Both the position numbers and the translations under genes were made by a program. The notes below the pieces were generated by a model that did no database searches, was not told the DNA's origin, and saw only the letters and a list, made by a program, of their open reading frames with translations. This document shows, one piece after another, positions 8,658 to 16,681 of a stretch of DNA of 64,000 nucleotides (its first letter is position 1; the number at the start of each line of letters is the position of its first letter). The DNA comes from an uncultured Clostridia bacterium (GTDB lineage: Bacteria; Bacillota; Clostridia; TANB77; CAG-508), in contig CAKPRQ010000008.1 of assembly GCA_934182605.1 (NCBI GenBank), positions 1-64,000 on the forward strand, given 5' to 3'.

Positions 8658-9749
8658 TTAAACATTGAATCTAAATAAAACAATATCGCCATCTTGCATC
8701 ACATAATCTTTACCCTCTGAACGCACTAATCCTTTTTCTTTAGCAACTTGCATACTGCCACATTCTATTAATTCTTTATAACTTATAGTCTCTGCTTTTA
8801 TAAAACCTCTTTGTATATCTGAATGTATTTTACCTGCTGCTTCTGGTGCTTTTGTTCCTATTTTTATAGTCCAAGCTCTTACTTCTGGTTCTCCTGCTGT
8901 TAAAAAGGACATTAATCCTAACAATTTATAACTTGCTTTTATAAGTTTATTTAAACCTGATTCTTCAAGGCCTAGTGCTTCTAGCATTTCCTTTTTATCT
9001 TCGCCCTCTAAACTAGCTAATTCTTCTTCTATTTTTACACATAATGGTATTACATCTGTTTTTTCTTGTTTAGCATATTCTTTTACTTTTAAAACATTAC
9101 TATCATTTTCACTATTTTCCAATTGTTCTTCAGAAATATTTGCTACATATAATATTGGTTTTAATGTTAACAAAAATGCATCTTTTAAAATATTTTCTTC
9201 ATCTTCTGTTAAATCTAAAGTTCTTGCAGATTTACCACTTTCCAAAGTAGCTTTTACTTTTTCTAAACAATCTATTTCTTCTTGATATTTTTTATCTGCT
9301 TTTAACATTTTTTTAGCACGCTCTAATTTTTTCTCTATAGTTTCTAAATCAGCAAATATTAATTCAAGATTTATTGTTTCTATATCTCTTATTGGATCTA
9401 TAGAACCGTCAACATGAACAATATTTGGATCATCAAAACATCTTACTACTTCTACAATACTATCCACTTCTCTTATATGTGATAAAAATTTATTCCCTAA
9501 ACCTTCACCTTTACTTGCACCTTTTACTAAACCAGCAATGTCAACAAATTCTACTACTGCAGGTGTTGTTTTTTGTGCATTATACATTTCTGTTAAAACT
9601 TCTAATCTCTCATCTGGTACTGCTACTACACCAACATTTGGGTCAATTGTACAGAACGGATAATTTGCACATTCAATTCCAGCATTTGTTATAGCATTAA
9701 ACATTGTACTTTTACCTACATTTGGTAAACCCACTATTCCTATCTTCAT
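8658..9749 (-). CDS. ychF: Redox-regulated ATPase YchF (Obg-related P-loop NTPase)
   Basis: 363 residues, the family's standard length. MKIGIVGLPNVGKSTMFNAI (Walker A at residues 7-15), a switch region DPNVGVVAVPDERL, VEFVDIAGLVKGASKGEGLGNKFL (G3, DIAG), the variant base-recognition motif in YVANISEE, a coiled-coil hairpin (residues about 130-195) and the C-terminal TGS domain (WTIKIGTKAPEAAGKIHSD ... GDIVLFRFNV) are all present. YchF binds ATP in preference to GTP and associates with ribosomes. Confidence 0.97.
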   Translation of the reverse strand: MKIGIVGLPNVGKSTMFNAITNAGIECANYPFCTIDPNVGVVAVPDERLEVLTEMYNAQKTTPAVVEFVDIAGLVKGASKGEGLGNKFLSHIREVDSIVEVVRCFDDPNIVHVDGSIDPIRDIETINLELIFADLETIEKKLERAKKMLKADKKYQEEIDCLEKVKATLESGKSARTLDLTEDEENILKDAFLLTLKPILYVANISEEQLENSENDSNVLKVKEYAKQEKTDVIPLCVKIEEELASLEGEDKKEMLEALGLEESGLNKLIKASYKLLGLMSFLTAGEPEVRAWTIKIGTKAPEAAGKIHSDIQRGFIKAETISYKELIECGSMQVAKEKGLVRSEGKDYVMQDGDIVLFRFNV

Positions 9750-9842
9750 AATACTTTCTATATCCTTTCAATTACTTTCAAATTCTAATATATTATACAC
9801 TCTTACAAAATATTTGTCAATTTTTAATTTAAATTATTAAAA

Positions 9843-9878
9843 CAAAAAAATAGTTCTGAATATAAATTCAAAACTATT
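9843..9878 (-). terminator. Terminator of the tRNA-His/tRNA-Gln unit
   Basis: A minus-strand stem AATAGTTTTGAAT / ATTCAGAACTATT followed immediately by seven T residues (9844-9850), right after tRNA-Gln. Confidence 0.8.
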
Positions 9879-9884
9879 AATAAA

Positions 9885-9960
9885 TGGCTGGGATGGCTGG
9901 ATTCGAACCAACGAAATGCCAGAGTCAAAGTCTGGTGCCTTACCGCTTGGCTACATCCCA
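9885..9960 (-). tRNA. tRNA-Gln (anticodon TTG)
   Basis: Minus strand TGGGATGTAGCCAAGCGGTAAG, anticodon arm CAGACTTTGACTCTG with TTG, T-arm GGTTCGAATCC, acceptor CATCCCA plus encoded CCA (9885-9887). The fold and length (76 with CCA) are standard. Confidence 0.97.
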
Positions 9961-9967
9961 ATATTTA

Positions 9968-10045
9968 TGGGGTGGAAGATGGGACTCGAACCCACGGCCT
10001 CTAGTGCCACAAACTAGCGCTCTAACCAACTGAGCTACATCCACC
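9968..10045 (-). tRNA. tRNA-His (anticodon GTG)
   Basis: Minus strand begins GGTGGATGTAGCTCAGTTGG, with the extra 5' G typical of tRNA-His. Anticodon arm CTAGTTTGTGGCACTAG with GTG, T-arm GGGTTCGAGTCCC, encoded CCA at 9968-9970. It is seven bases upstream of tRNA-Gln, and both share a promoter. Confidence 0.97.
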
Positions 10046-10103
10046 ATTTTCCACACCAATATATATATATATTATATTATGTGTAAAATAAATAACAATA
10101 TTT

Positions 10104-10132
10104 ATTTTACAGCATAAAACTTTTTTTGTCAA
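10104..10132 (-). promoter_or_regulatory. Promoter of the tRNA-His/tRNA-Gln unit
   Basis: The minus strand has TTGACA (10127-10132), a 17-base spacer and TAAAAT (10104-10109), about 60 bases upstream of tRNA-His. Confidence 0.7.
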
Positions 10133-10159
10133 GACTTTTTGCAAAAGTTGTTAACATTT

Positions 10160-10445
10160 TTGTTAAAATCCAATAAGTATACGTATAATTTTTGCAAAAT
10201 TTGTAGTGGATATTCAGATAAAGTATCTTTTTCTACAGATTTAATGTATGTGTTAACACCATTTGATAATGATAATATCTGGATTATTTACTAAAGCTCT
10301 AGCAATAGCCACCCTTTGCATTTGTCCTCCAGATAATTGATTAGGCTTTTTATGAATTTCTTAAGTTTAAACTTACATTATCCAATGCTTTTTGTACTAA
10401 ACTCCCTGTCCTATATTCTTTATAAACATTTCTTATTTGTAACAT
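10160..10445 (-). pseudogene. Relic of a MacB-type ABC transporter operon
   Basis: From ATG 10443-10445 the minus strand reads MLQIRNVYKEYRTGSLVQKA and continues DNVSLNL, an ABC ATPase N-terminus. It hits a stop and resumes in another frame with KPNQLSGGQMQRVAIARALV, the ABC signature and start of Walker B. After another break the text reads GVNTYIKSVEKDTLSEYPLQ, which resembles a FtsX/MacB-like permease segment. Walker A and most of both genes are deleted, so this is a decayed fragment with no expected function. The rest of the 10046-10657 gap holds the tRNA promoter and part of a repeat relic (10500-10567). Confidence 0.7.
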
Positions 10446-10499
10446 GAATTCACTCCTAATTTATATATTAATTATTTAAGTCCTAATAAATAATTATAC

Positions 10500-10567
10500 C
10501 ATACGGAAAAGCTATTTGTAAAGTGAAGTTCAGTGTATTTTTAATTTAAATAACTATATATCAAGAT
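10500..10567. repeat. Degenerate half of the palindromic repeat family
   Basis: AAAGCTATTTGTAAAG (near 10510) and ACTATATATCAAGATTTG (near 10550-10567) match the arms of the 42148-42294 element, but the centre is lost. Confidence 0.4.
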
Positions 10568-10612
10568 TTGTTAATAATCATACCAATTTGTAATATAAAA
10601 TTATATATAGAC

Positions 10613-10650
10613 AAAAAAGAAAATAGCATTAATTAGCTATTCTCTTTTTT
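10613..10650 (-). terminator. Terminator of the CHAP lysin gene
   Basis: The stem AGAATAGCTAATTAATGCTATTTTCT (minus strand, imperfect palindrome) with flanking T/A runs lies just downstream of the stop at 10658. Confidence 0.6.
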
Positions 10651-10657
10651 ATATCTT

Positions 10658-11320
10658 TTATTCTACATAAGTTTTACCATTATATTTAAATGCAATCCAA
10701 CCACTAGGGATCCTTCCCCAAATTTCATTATTATTTACGACTTTTTTTTCTAATAAAGTTACTTTAGTTCCTGGTTTTAATACTGCTGTTGTATAATCAT
10801 AAGCATTTTTTTGCCCGTCCGTTTTTAACTCATTTCTATTTTTTTGTCTATAATTAGTACCAGCACCATCACGCACCTTCAAATCTACACCCACAGTATA
10901 TACTTTTCCAATTTCATAATTATCTCCAACATCAACACCTAAATCAACTTTTATTGGTCTTTGAATTATAACATATCCACTTTCGATCCTCCCTAAAGTC
11001 ACAATTCTATTACCATTCTTATTTTGCTCTAAAGATTTCATCTCTACTGTTACTATTGCCATATGGCCATATTGCCCTCTATCATAAACAAGTATATCAC
11101 CAGGTTTTAATGTGTTATCTGGTGCAAATCTATTAAAACCTTCTATATTGATGTTTGCCCAATCTTTTGCATTTCCCCTTGCTTTAAAAGGTATATTGTA
11201 TACCTTACTCAAATATTGCTGGACTAAACTTACACATTCTCCCTTATAGCTTTCTTCAGCTGTTGGATTTCCAACACTTTTCTGAGCTAATGCCCATTTT
11301 TCAAATTCTTTTAAATTCAT
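10658..11320 (-). CDS. CHAP-domain peptidoglycan hydrolase with SH3-like domain
   Basis: 220 residues, AAGGAG ribosome site. The CHAP amidase/endopeptidase core has catalytic Cys in YKGECVSLVQQYL (about residue 29) and His in GQYGHMAIVTVE (about residue 86), with LKPGDILVYDRG between them. A C-terminal SH3b-like wall-binding domain begins at YTVGVDLKVRDGAGTNYRQK (about residue 145) and ends WGRIPSGWIAFKYNGKTYVE. There is no signal peptide, as in phage endolysins that exit through a holin. No holin or other phage gene is recognisable nearby, so a domesticated lysin or phage remnant is possible. It would cleave peptidoglycan cross-bridges or stem peptides. Confidence 0.85.
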   Translation of the reverse strand: MNLKEFEKWALAQKSVGNPTAEESYKGECVSLVQQYLSKVYNIPFKARGNAKDWANINIEGFNRFAPDNTLKPGDILVYDRGQYGHMAIVTVEMKSLEQNKNGNRIVTLGRIESGYVIIQRPIKVDLGVDVGDNYEIGKVYTVGVDLKVRDGAGTNYRQKNRNELKTDGQKNAYDYTTAVLKPGTKVTLLEKKVVNNNEIWGRIPSGWIAFKYNGKTYVE

Positions 11321-11649
11321 ATAAAAATCTCCTTTTTTTTACTTTTATTTTAATTTTTTCTATATTACTCTTTTCATCATTCTTCTGTTGAATTACTTTT
11401 TTCATAACCGCCATAACTACTATTACTATTGTAATCTCTATACATGCCACCTATATATATATTCTATTAAATTATTGTTATTTTGTTACTTATAACAATT
11501 TTTTTATTAAGATTTTCATCTATTCCTAATTATTTTAATTTAAAATTACATAGAAAAAAACTCTAAGTCATATTTATAGTATTCTTTCGTTAACACGAAC
11601 TTTCCATAAACATAATTAGAGTTTTTAAAACTTTTTTATTAAAAAATTA
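11321..11649. other. Intergenic region with a hairpin and a possible 22-codon frame
   Basis: The stretch between the lysin and adhE contains an 11-bp inverted repeat AAAAACTCTAA / TTAGAGTTTTT (11556-11566 and 11616-11626), which probably ends adhE transcription. A minus-strand mini-frame MYRDYNSNSSYGGYEKSNST (near 11390-11455) follows a GGTGG site; it may be meaningless. Nothing else is recognised. Confidence 0.35.
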
Positions 11650-14262
11650 TTATAATACTTCTTTACCATAATAAGCATCTATTAAAATTTGTCTAATTTC
11701 GCTAACTAAAGGGACTCTTGGATTTGCTGTAGTACATTGGTCCTCAAAAGCTCTTTCTGAAAGCATATCGATTTTTGCCATAAATTCATCTTCTGGTATA
11801 CCACATTCTTTTATTGATGATGGTAATTCAACTTCTTTTCTTAATTCTATTACTTTTTCAATTAAAGAACGTACTCCTTCTTCATCACCATATGCTTTCC
11901 AACCCATTCTCCTAGATATTTCAGCATATTTGTGGTCTGCTATATAATATTCATATTTTGGGAATGATACAAATTTTGTTGGTTTTTCTGCATTGTATTT
12001 TATTACATAAGGTAATATTATAGCATTTGCTCTACCATGCGGAATACCGAATTCACCACCTAATTTATGAGCTATAGAATGATTTACTCCCAAAAACGCA
12101 TTTGTAAATGCCATACCTGCTATTGTACTTGCATTATGCATTTTTTCTCTTGCAATTCTATTTGTACCATCTCTATACGCTTGTGGTAAATATTTAAATA
12201 CTAATTCTACTGCTTTTTCTGCTAAGCCATCTGTATAATCTGATGCCATATTTGATACATACGCTTCTAATGCATGTGTTAAGACATCTAATCCTGTATC
12301 AGCAGTACTTTTCTTTGGTAAACTCATTACTAAATTAGGATCAACTATTGCTACATTTGGTGTTAATTCATAATCTGCTAATGGATATTTCATATTTTTC
12401 TTTTTATCTGATATAACTGCAAAAGATGTTACTTCTGAACCTGTGCCTGATGTTGTTGGTATTGCTACTAATTTTGATTTATTTCCTATCTTAGGGAACT
12501 TATAAGTTCTCTTTCTAATATCCATAAATTTTAATTTCATACCTTCTATATCTGCATCAGGTTGTTCATAAAATAACCACATTCCTTTCGCAGCATCTAT
12601 TGGACTACCACCACCTAAAGCAATAATTACATCAGGTTTGAAATTATTTAACATTTCAACTCCTTTTTTTATTGTATCAAAAGATGGATCTGTTTCTACT
12701 TCTGCAAATATTTGTGAATGTACGTATTGTTCCCTTTTTCTTAAATAATATAAAATTTTATCCACATATCCTAATTTAACCATTGCATCATCTGTTACTA
12801 TAAAAGCTCTAGATATATCTGGCATTTTTTCTAAATATGAAATTGAACCTGCTTCAAAATATATTTTTTCTGGAATTTTAAACCACTGCATATTTACCTT
12901 CCTTTTTGCTACTTTCTTTATATTTATCAAATTAGCTGATGAAACATTTGCTGTTGTTGAATTTCCTCCAAAAGTACCACAACCAAGTGTTAACGATGGC
13001 ATATTAGTATTATATATATCACCTATTGCACCATGTGTTGATGGAGAATTTACTATAATTCTACCTACTTTTACTTTTTTAGAAAATTCCAATATTGTAT
13101 TTTCATCTTCAGAATGTATAACTGCAGAATGTCCAAGACCTCCATATTCTATTAATTTTTCACATTTATCTAATGCATCTTCTTTACTTTCAGCTATATA
13201 ATATCCTAAAACTGGACTTAATTTTTCTTTTGAGAATGGATATTCTGGTCCTACACCTGTTTCTGGTACTACTAAGACTTTTGTTTTTGGATCTATTACT
13301 ATTCCAGCATCTTTTGCAATATTATATGGGCTTTTTCCAACTATATATGAGTTTAAAGCACAACCTTTTTCTTCTATAAACATACTATTTAAAAGTTTTT
13401 GTTTTTCTTCTTCATTTAAGAAATAACAATTTGCTTCTTTCATTAATCTTTCAAATTCATCTTGTATTTCTTTATCTATAACAACTGCTTGTTCTGATGC
13501 ACATATCATTCCATTATCAAAAGACTTTGACATTACTAAATCATTTACAGAAGTTTTTAATTTTACTGTTTTATCTATATAACAAGGAACATTTCCTGGT
13601 CCTACGCCAAGGGCTGGTTTACCACAAGAGTATGCAGCTTTTACCATACCCGTTCCACCTGTTGCTAAAATTAAATCAACTCCTGGATGGTTCATTAAAT
13701 AATTTGTTGCATATAATGATGGTTCTTCAATCCATAATATACAATCTTCTGGAGCTCCTGCCTTTATTGCAGCTTCTTTTACATATTCAGCCGCTTTTTT
13801 ACTGCACTGTTGAGCAGATGGATGAAATCCAAATATTATTACATTTCTTGTTTTAGCTGAAATTATTGACTTAAACATAACTGTAGACGTTGGATTTGTT
13901 ACAGGTGTTACACCAGCAATTATTCCCACAGGTTCTGCAATTTCTTCATAACCTTCTTCTTCATTTTCTAAAATAACACCTACAGTTTTATCATATTTTA
14001 TACTATGATAAATATATTCTGTAGCAAACATATTTTTAGTAACTTTATCTTCTAAAATTCCTCTTTTAGTTTCTTCTACGGCTAATTTAGCAAGTTCAAA
14101 ATGATGTTCCAAACCCGCCATAGACATATTTTTTATTATATTGTTTACTTGTTCTTGAGTTAATTTTAAAAATTCCCCTGATGCTTTTTTAGCTCTTTCT
14201 ACTAAATTATCAATGCTTCCACGTACTCTTTGTTTTTCTTCTTCACTTAATTCCATTGCCAT
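11650..14262 (-). CDS. adhE: Bifunctional acetaldehyde-CoA/alcohol dehydrogenase AdhE
   Basis: 870 residues, the family's length, with a perfect AGGAGG site. The N-terminal aldehyde dehydrogenase domain (residues about 1-440) has PVTNPTSTVMFKSIISAKTRN, GGTGMVKAAYSCGKPALGVGPGN and the catalytic Cys in SFDNGMICASEQAVV. A linker leads to the Fe-dependent alcohol dehydrogenase domain (about 450-870) with GGGSPIDAAKGMWLFYEQPD, TTSGTGSEVTSFAVIS and iron-ligand motifs DTGLDVLTHALEAY and NHSIAHKLGGEFGIPHGRAN. It converts acetyl-CoA through acetaldehyde to ethanol with NADH, typically forming spirosomes. It indicates fermentative metabolism. It is divergent from the DGR operon. Confidence 0.98.
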   Translation of the reverse strand: MAMELSEEEKQRVRGSIDNLVERAKKASGEFLKLTQEQVNNIIKNMSMAGLEHHFELAKLAVEETKRGILEDKVTKNMFATEYIYHSIKYDKTVGVILENEEEGYEEIAEPVGIIAGVTPVTNPTSTVMFKSIISAKTRNVIIFGFHPSAQQCSKKAAEYVKEAAIKAGAPEDCILWIEEPSLYATNYLMNHPGVDLILATGGTGMVKAAYSCGKPALGVGPGNVPCYIDKTVKLKTSVNDLVMSKSFDNGMICASEQAVVIDKEIQDEFERLMKEANCYFLNEEEKQKLLNSMFIEEKGCALNSYIVGKSPYNIAKDAGIVIDPKTKVLVVPETGVGPEYPFSKEKLSPVLGYYIAESKEDALDKCEKLIEYGGLGHSAVIHSEDENTILEFSKKVKVGRIIVNSPSTHGAIGDIYNTNMPSLTLGCGTFGGNSTTANVSSANLINIKKVAKRKVNMQWFKIPEKIYFEAGSISYLEKMPDISRAFIVTDDAMVKLGYVDKILYYLRKREQYVHSQIFAEVETDPSFDTIKKGVEMLNNFKPDVIIALGGGSPIDAAKGMWLFYEQPDADIEGMKLKFMDIRKRTYKFPKIGNKSKLVAIPTTSGTGSEVTSFAVISDKKKNMKYPLADYELTPNVAIVDPNLVMSLPKKSTADTGLDVLTHALEAYVSNMASDYTDGLAEKAVELVFKYLPQAYRDGTNRIAREKMHNASTIAGMAFTNAFLGVNHSIAHKLGGEFGIPHGRANAIILPYVIKYNAEKPTKFVSFPKYEYYIADHKYAEISRRMGWKAYGDEEGVRSLIEKVIELRKEVELPSSIKECGIPEDEFMAKIDMLSERAFEDQCTTANPRVPLVSEIRQILIDAYYGKEVL

Positions 14263-14395
14263 AATTTTCCTCCTAATTAATTTAATTATAATTATTTTTT
14301 CCTATTTTTTTGTTTTTATGTAATTATATTATATATTAAATTCAAATACAATACTTATAAAAAAAATTTTATTTTTTTTATATTTTTTAACAAAT

Positions 14396-14424
14396 TTGTC
14401 GAATTTTGTTGTATTATGTTATAA
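14396..14424 (+). promoter_or_regulatory. Candidate promoter of the DGR operon
   Basis: TTGTCG (14396-14401), a 17-base spacer and TTATAA (14419-14424), 25 bases before the start codon of the MutS-like gene. Nothing else of note is visible in the divergent adhE/DGR gap. Confidence 0.4.
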
Positions 14425-14449
14425 ATAATTTATAAAGGGAGGTGAAAAA

Positions 14450-14884
14450 ATGGGGAGATTATATGAACAATATTTAAAATTAAAAAATGAAAATCCTAAA
14501 AGGCTATATCTTTTTAAAAGTGGTTTATTCTATATAGCTTTAGAAGATGATGCACTTATGCTTTCTAATAAATTTAAATTAAAATTAACTAACTTAGGAA
14601 ATACTACGTTAAAATGTGGTTTTCCAGAAAGTAGACTTAATTATTATACCGAACATTTTAAATTACAAAATATAGATTATATTTTAGTAAAGTTTGAAAG
14701 CAATAATAAGAAAAATGTTGGCAAAAATCTTAATACAAACCTACCTTTAAATATTGATAAAGAAATATCAGAAATTTTATCTAAGTTAGCAAAGTTAGAT
14801 ATAAATAATATCACTTTAAAAGAATCCTTTGATGAATTGTATTCTTTTCATATAAAGGCAAAAAAAATAATTGGAGAAAATTAG
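14450..14884 (+). CDS. MutS domain I-like DGR accessory protein (MSL type)
   Basis: 144 residues behind a strong GGGAGGTG site. The N-terminal half matches MutS domain I: YEQYLKLKNENPKRLYLFKS, then GLFYIALEDDALMLSNKFKLKL, CGFPESRLNYYTEHFKLQNID and YILVKFE. These correspond to the segments (K-N-P-x-LFFRxGDFYE, LT, GVP-x-x-x-x-x-Y, V-I) that in full MutS precede the connector. The rest of MutS is absent; instead a short helical tail follows. MutS-like small proteins have been reported as accessory genes of DGRs. Here it is the first gene of the avd-RT operon, 63 bases before avd. The role is unproven; nucleic-acid binding during templated cDNA synthesis is inference. Confidence 0.75.
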   Translation: MGRLYEQYLKLKNENPKRLYLFKSGLFYIALEDDALMLSNKFKLKLTNLGNTTLKCGFPESRLNYYTEHFKLQNIDYILVKFESNNKKNVGKNLNTNLPLNIDKEISEILSKLAKLDINNITLKESFDELYSFHIKAKKIIGEN

Positions 14885-14913
14885 GTTGAAAAATAATTTT
14901 AATTTTCTCAACC
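14884..14913 (+). other. Small hairpin between MSL and avd genes
   Basis: GGTTGAAAAAT ... ATTTTCTCAACC forms a short stem right after the MSL stop codon. It could protect or attenuate the message. Function not known. Confidence 0.35.
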
Positions 14914-14947
14914 AGATTTATACCTCAGGAAAGGAATGTGAATATTA

Positions 14948-15313
14948 ATGGAAATTCAAACAAAAAATCAAGATTTAGATATTATCAAAAAATATTTAGA
15001 TTTAATTTATTATACAAATAACTTATGTATAAAATATCCTAAAAGCGAAAAGTTTGCACTTGCAACTGATACTAAAAGAAGTTTATATGAAGGAATGAGG
15101 AATTTATTATATGCCAAAAAAGAATTCTATCCTAAAAATAAACTTAATTATTTAAATAATCTTGATGTTGAACTCAATTTACAAAAAATTTTTATAAGAT
15201 TAGCATATAAATACAAATATATATCTTTAAAAAATTACGAGACTTGGAGCAATTTAATTACTGAAATTTGTAATATGTTAGGTGGGTGGATTAAGCAATG
15301 CCAAAAACGTTAA
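14948..15313 (+). CDS. avd: Avd-like DGR accessory four-helix protein
   Basis: 121 residues, AGGAAAGG site, all-helical by composition. The pattern LDIIKKYLDLIYYTNNLCIK, YPKSEKFALATDTKRSLYEG, MRNLLYAKKEFYPKNKLNYL, LDVELNLQKIFIRLAYKYKY and ISLKNYETWSNLITEICNML matches the bAvd/23S-intervening-sequence-type four-helix bundle that accompanies DGR reverse transcriptases, including the conserved YPK and the W near the end. Avd forms a basic pentamer that binds RT and template RNA and is needed for retrohoming in the Bordetella phage system. The gene overlaps the RT start by 16 bases, so the two are translationally coupled. Confidence 0.88.
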   Translation: MEIQTKNQDLDIIKKYLDLIYYTNNLCIKYPKSEKFALATDTKRSLYEGMRNLLYAKKEFYPKNKLNYLNNLDVELNLQKIFIRLAYKYKYISLKNYETWSNLITEICNMLGGWIKQCQKR

Positions 15314-16350
15314 AAAATTGCTTCTACCAGAATCTTACTTTTGAAAAAATGTTACAAGCGCATTACCGTGCTAAAGATAAAAAGGCACAGTATTGGGAGA
15401 TTCTAAGATTTGAAATGAATTTAGAAAACAATATAGTCAATTTAATAAATTCTATTAAAAAAGGTACATACAAAATTGGTGATTATAGGTCTTTTATAGT
15501 TAAAGAACCTAAAGTTAGAGAAATACAAGCATTACCGTACAGAGATAGACTAGTTCAACAATGGTATGTAGAAGAATTTATAAAACCATATTTTATACCA
15601 AGATTTATCAAAGATTCTTATGCTTGCATTACAAATAGAGGTACTCATAATGCTGTAAATGCAATACAAAAATATATGAGAATAATTAACTTTCATAATC
15701 CAGATTATTGGATTTTGAAATGTGATGTTAAAAAATTCTTCTATTCTATACATCCAGATATACTATATAACATACTATCTAAAAGGATAAAAGATAAAGA
15801 TTTATTAAAATTTTCTAAGATTCTAATATACGATAAACGTGATAAAGAGCCTATAGGTATTCCTATTGGTAATTACAGTTCACAATTTTTTGCTAACATA
15901 TACTTAAATGAGTTGGATTACTTTATAAAGCATAAATTACATATAAAATATTATGTTCGTTACATGGATGACTTTGTTTTATTAACAAACAGTAAAAAAG
16001 AATGTAAAGAATATCTACAAATTATTAAAGATTTTTTATATGAAAATTTAAAACTAGAATTAAACCACAAGTCTAGATATTATCCAAGTCATTTTGGATT
16101 AAATTTCTGCGGATACAAGATCTGGCCTACCCATAGATTATTAAGAACTAATAGCAAAAAGAAAATAAAAAGAAAGGTTGCTACATTTAATAAGTTGTGG
16201 TCAAAAAATCAATTAGATTTAAGAAAAGCTCAAGCAACTATGAATTCCTGGTTTGCACATGCAAGCCACTGTAATAGTTACAAATTACAGCAAAATATCA
16301 TTAGAAAATCTAAATTTATTTTTAGCCAATATACTAAAATAGAACCTTAA
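15298..16350 (+). CDS. DGR reverse transcriptase
   Basis: 350 residues. RT motifs in order: KVREIQALPYRDRLVQQWYV (motif 1-2 area, residues about 70-90), ILKCDVKKFFYSIHPDILY (motif 3/A with catalytic Asp, about 142-160), IGIPIGNYSSQFFANIYLNE (motif 4/B, about 185-205), YYVRYMDDFVLLTNSKKE (motif 5/C with YMDD, about 219-236) and LNFCGYKIWPTHR. The IGNxxSQ form of motif 4, in place of the QGxxxS of group II introns, is the hallmark of DGR RTs, which are error-prone at template adenines. No maturase or endonuclease domain. Together with avd and template repeats at 18.9-19.6 kb it forms a complete DGR. Confidence 0.95.
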   Translation: MPKTLKNCFYQNLTFEKMLQAHYRAKDKKAQYWEILRFEMNLENNIVNLINSIKKGTYKIGDYRSFIVKEPKVREIQALPYRDRLVQQWYVEEFIKPYFIPRFIKDSYACITNRGTHNAVNAIQKYMRIINFHNPDYWILKCDVKKFFYSIHPDILYNILSKRIKDKDLLKFSKILIYDKRDKEPIGIPIGNYSSQFFANIYLNELDYFIKHKLHIKYYVRYMDDFVLLTNSKKECKEYLQIIKDFLYENLKLELNHKSRYYPSHFGLNFCGYKIWPTHRLLRTNSKKKIKRKVATFNKLWSKNQLDLRKAQATMNSWFAHASHCNSYKLQQNIIRKSKFIFSQYTKIEP

Positions 16351-16381
16351 TAATAAAATACTTATATTTACTACACTCACC

Positions 16382-16407
16382 AAGCACCAGTGTTTACACT
16401 GGTGCTT
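16382..16407 (+). terminator. Strong hairpin after the DGR RT gene
   Basis: A perfect 11-bp stem AAGCACCAGTG / CACTGGTGCTT with loop TTTA, 32 bases past the RT stop and about 130 bases from the end of VR1. It could terminate the DGR operon and, from the other strand, the VR1 gene. There is no long T run. Short-loop hairpins near variable regions promote target recognition in studied DGRs, so that role is an alternative. Confidence 0.55.
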
Positions 16408-16490
16408 ACATTAACATTTAGGAGTAATTTTTTTAAAATTTTTCTCGCCAATTTTTAAGCCCTACCCATTACGAATTACTTGGGGTGCCA

Positions 16491-16529
16491 TTCCTTGTTC
16501 CGGTATTAAGGGGAGCGAGGGACAAGGAA
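16491..16529. other. Inverted repeat adjacent to VR1
   Basis: TTCCTTGT (16491-16498) and ACAAGGAA (16522-16529) are perfectly complementary with a 23-base GC-richer loop, beginning 5 bases beyond the 3' end of VR1 (in VR1 orientation). The position matches target-site hairpins of DGRs, although known ones have short loops. VR2 and VR3 lack this exact sequence. Confidence 0.4.
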
Positions 16530-16534
16530 GCTTA

Positions 16535-16681
16535 AAGTGTGGCGAGCACGGCGCGGAAACCGCCGCAGGCGAAAACTCAAAGAAAGAGAAACTACGCGAA
16601 CACACCAGCGAGGGCACCGCTATCGTAGCTACCGCCACTGTAAAAGAACGGAAAGCTAGAAAACGGAAAGTCCGTGTGGTC
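16535..16681 (-). repeat. DGR variable region VR1
   Basis: 147 bp at the 3' end of the first target gene. It matches TR2 (18899-19045) at all but three positions and resembles TR1 only in its conserved blocks (GACCACACG, TTTCCGTTTTCTAGC, CCGTTCTTTTAC, GCTGGTGTGTTCGCG, GCCGTGCTCGCCACACTT). It contains in-frame TAG and TGA codons, so translation stops inside the VR although the frame stays aligned to the final FRAVLATL codons. Confidence 0.85.

Noticed and set aside
14380..14420. A Rex-type operator upstream of adhE
   Set aside because: Only a half site (TTGTTAA-like) is visible; the full palindrome is absent.
16535..16592. Stop-codon readthrough in target 1 (TAG and TGA inside VR1)
   Set aside because: Two different stop codons would both need recoding, and nothing else in the window suggests a variant code; nonsense damage is simpler.
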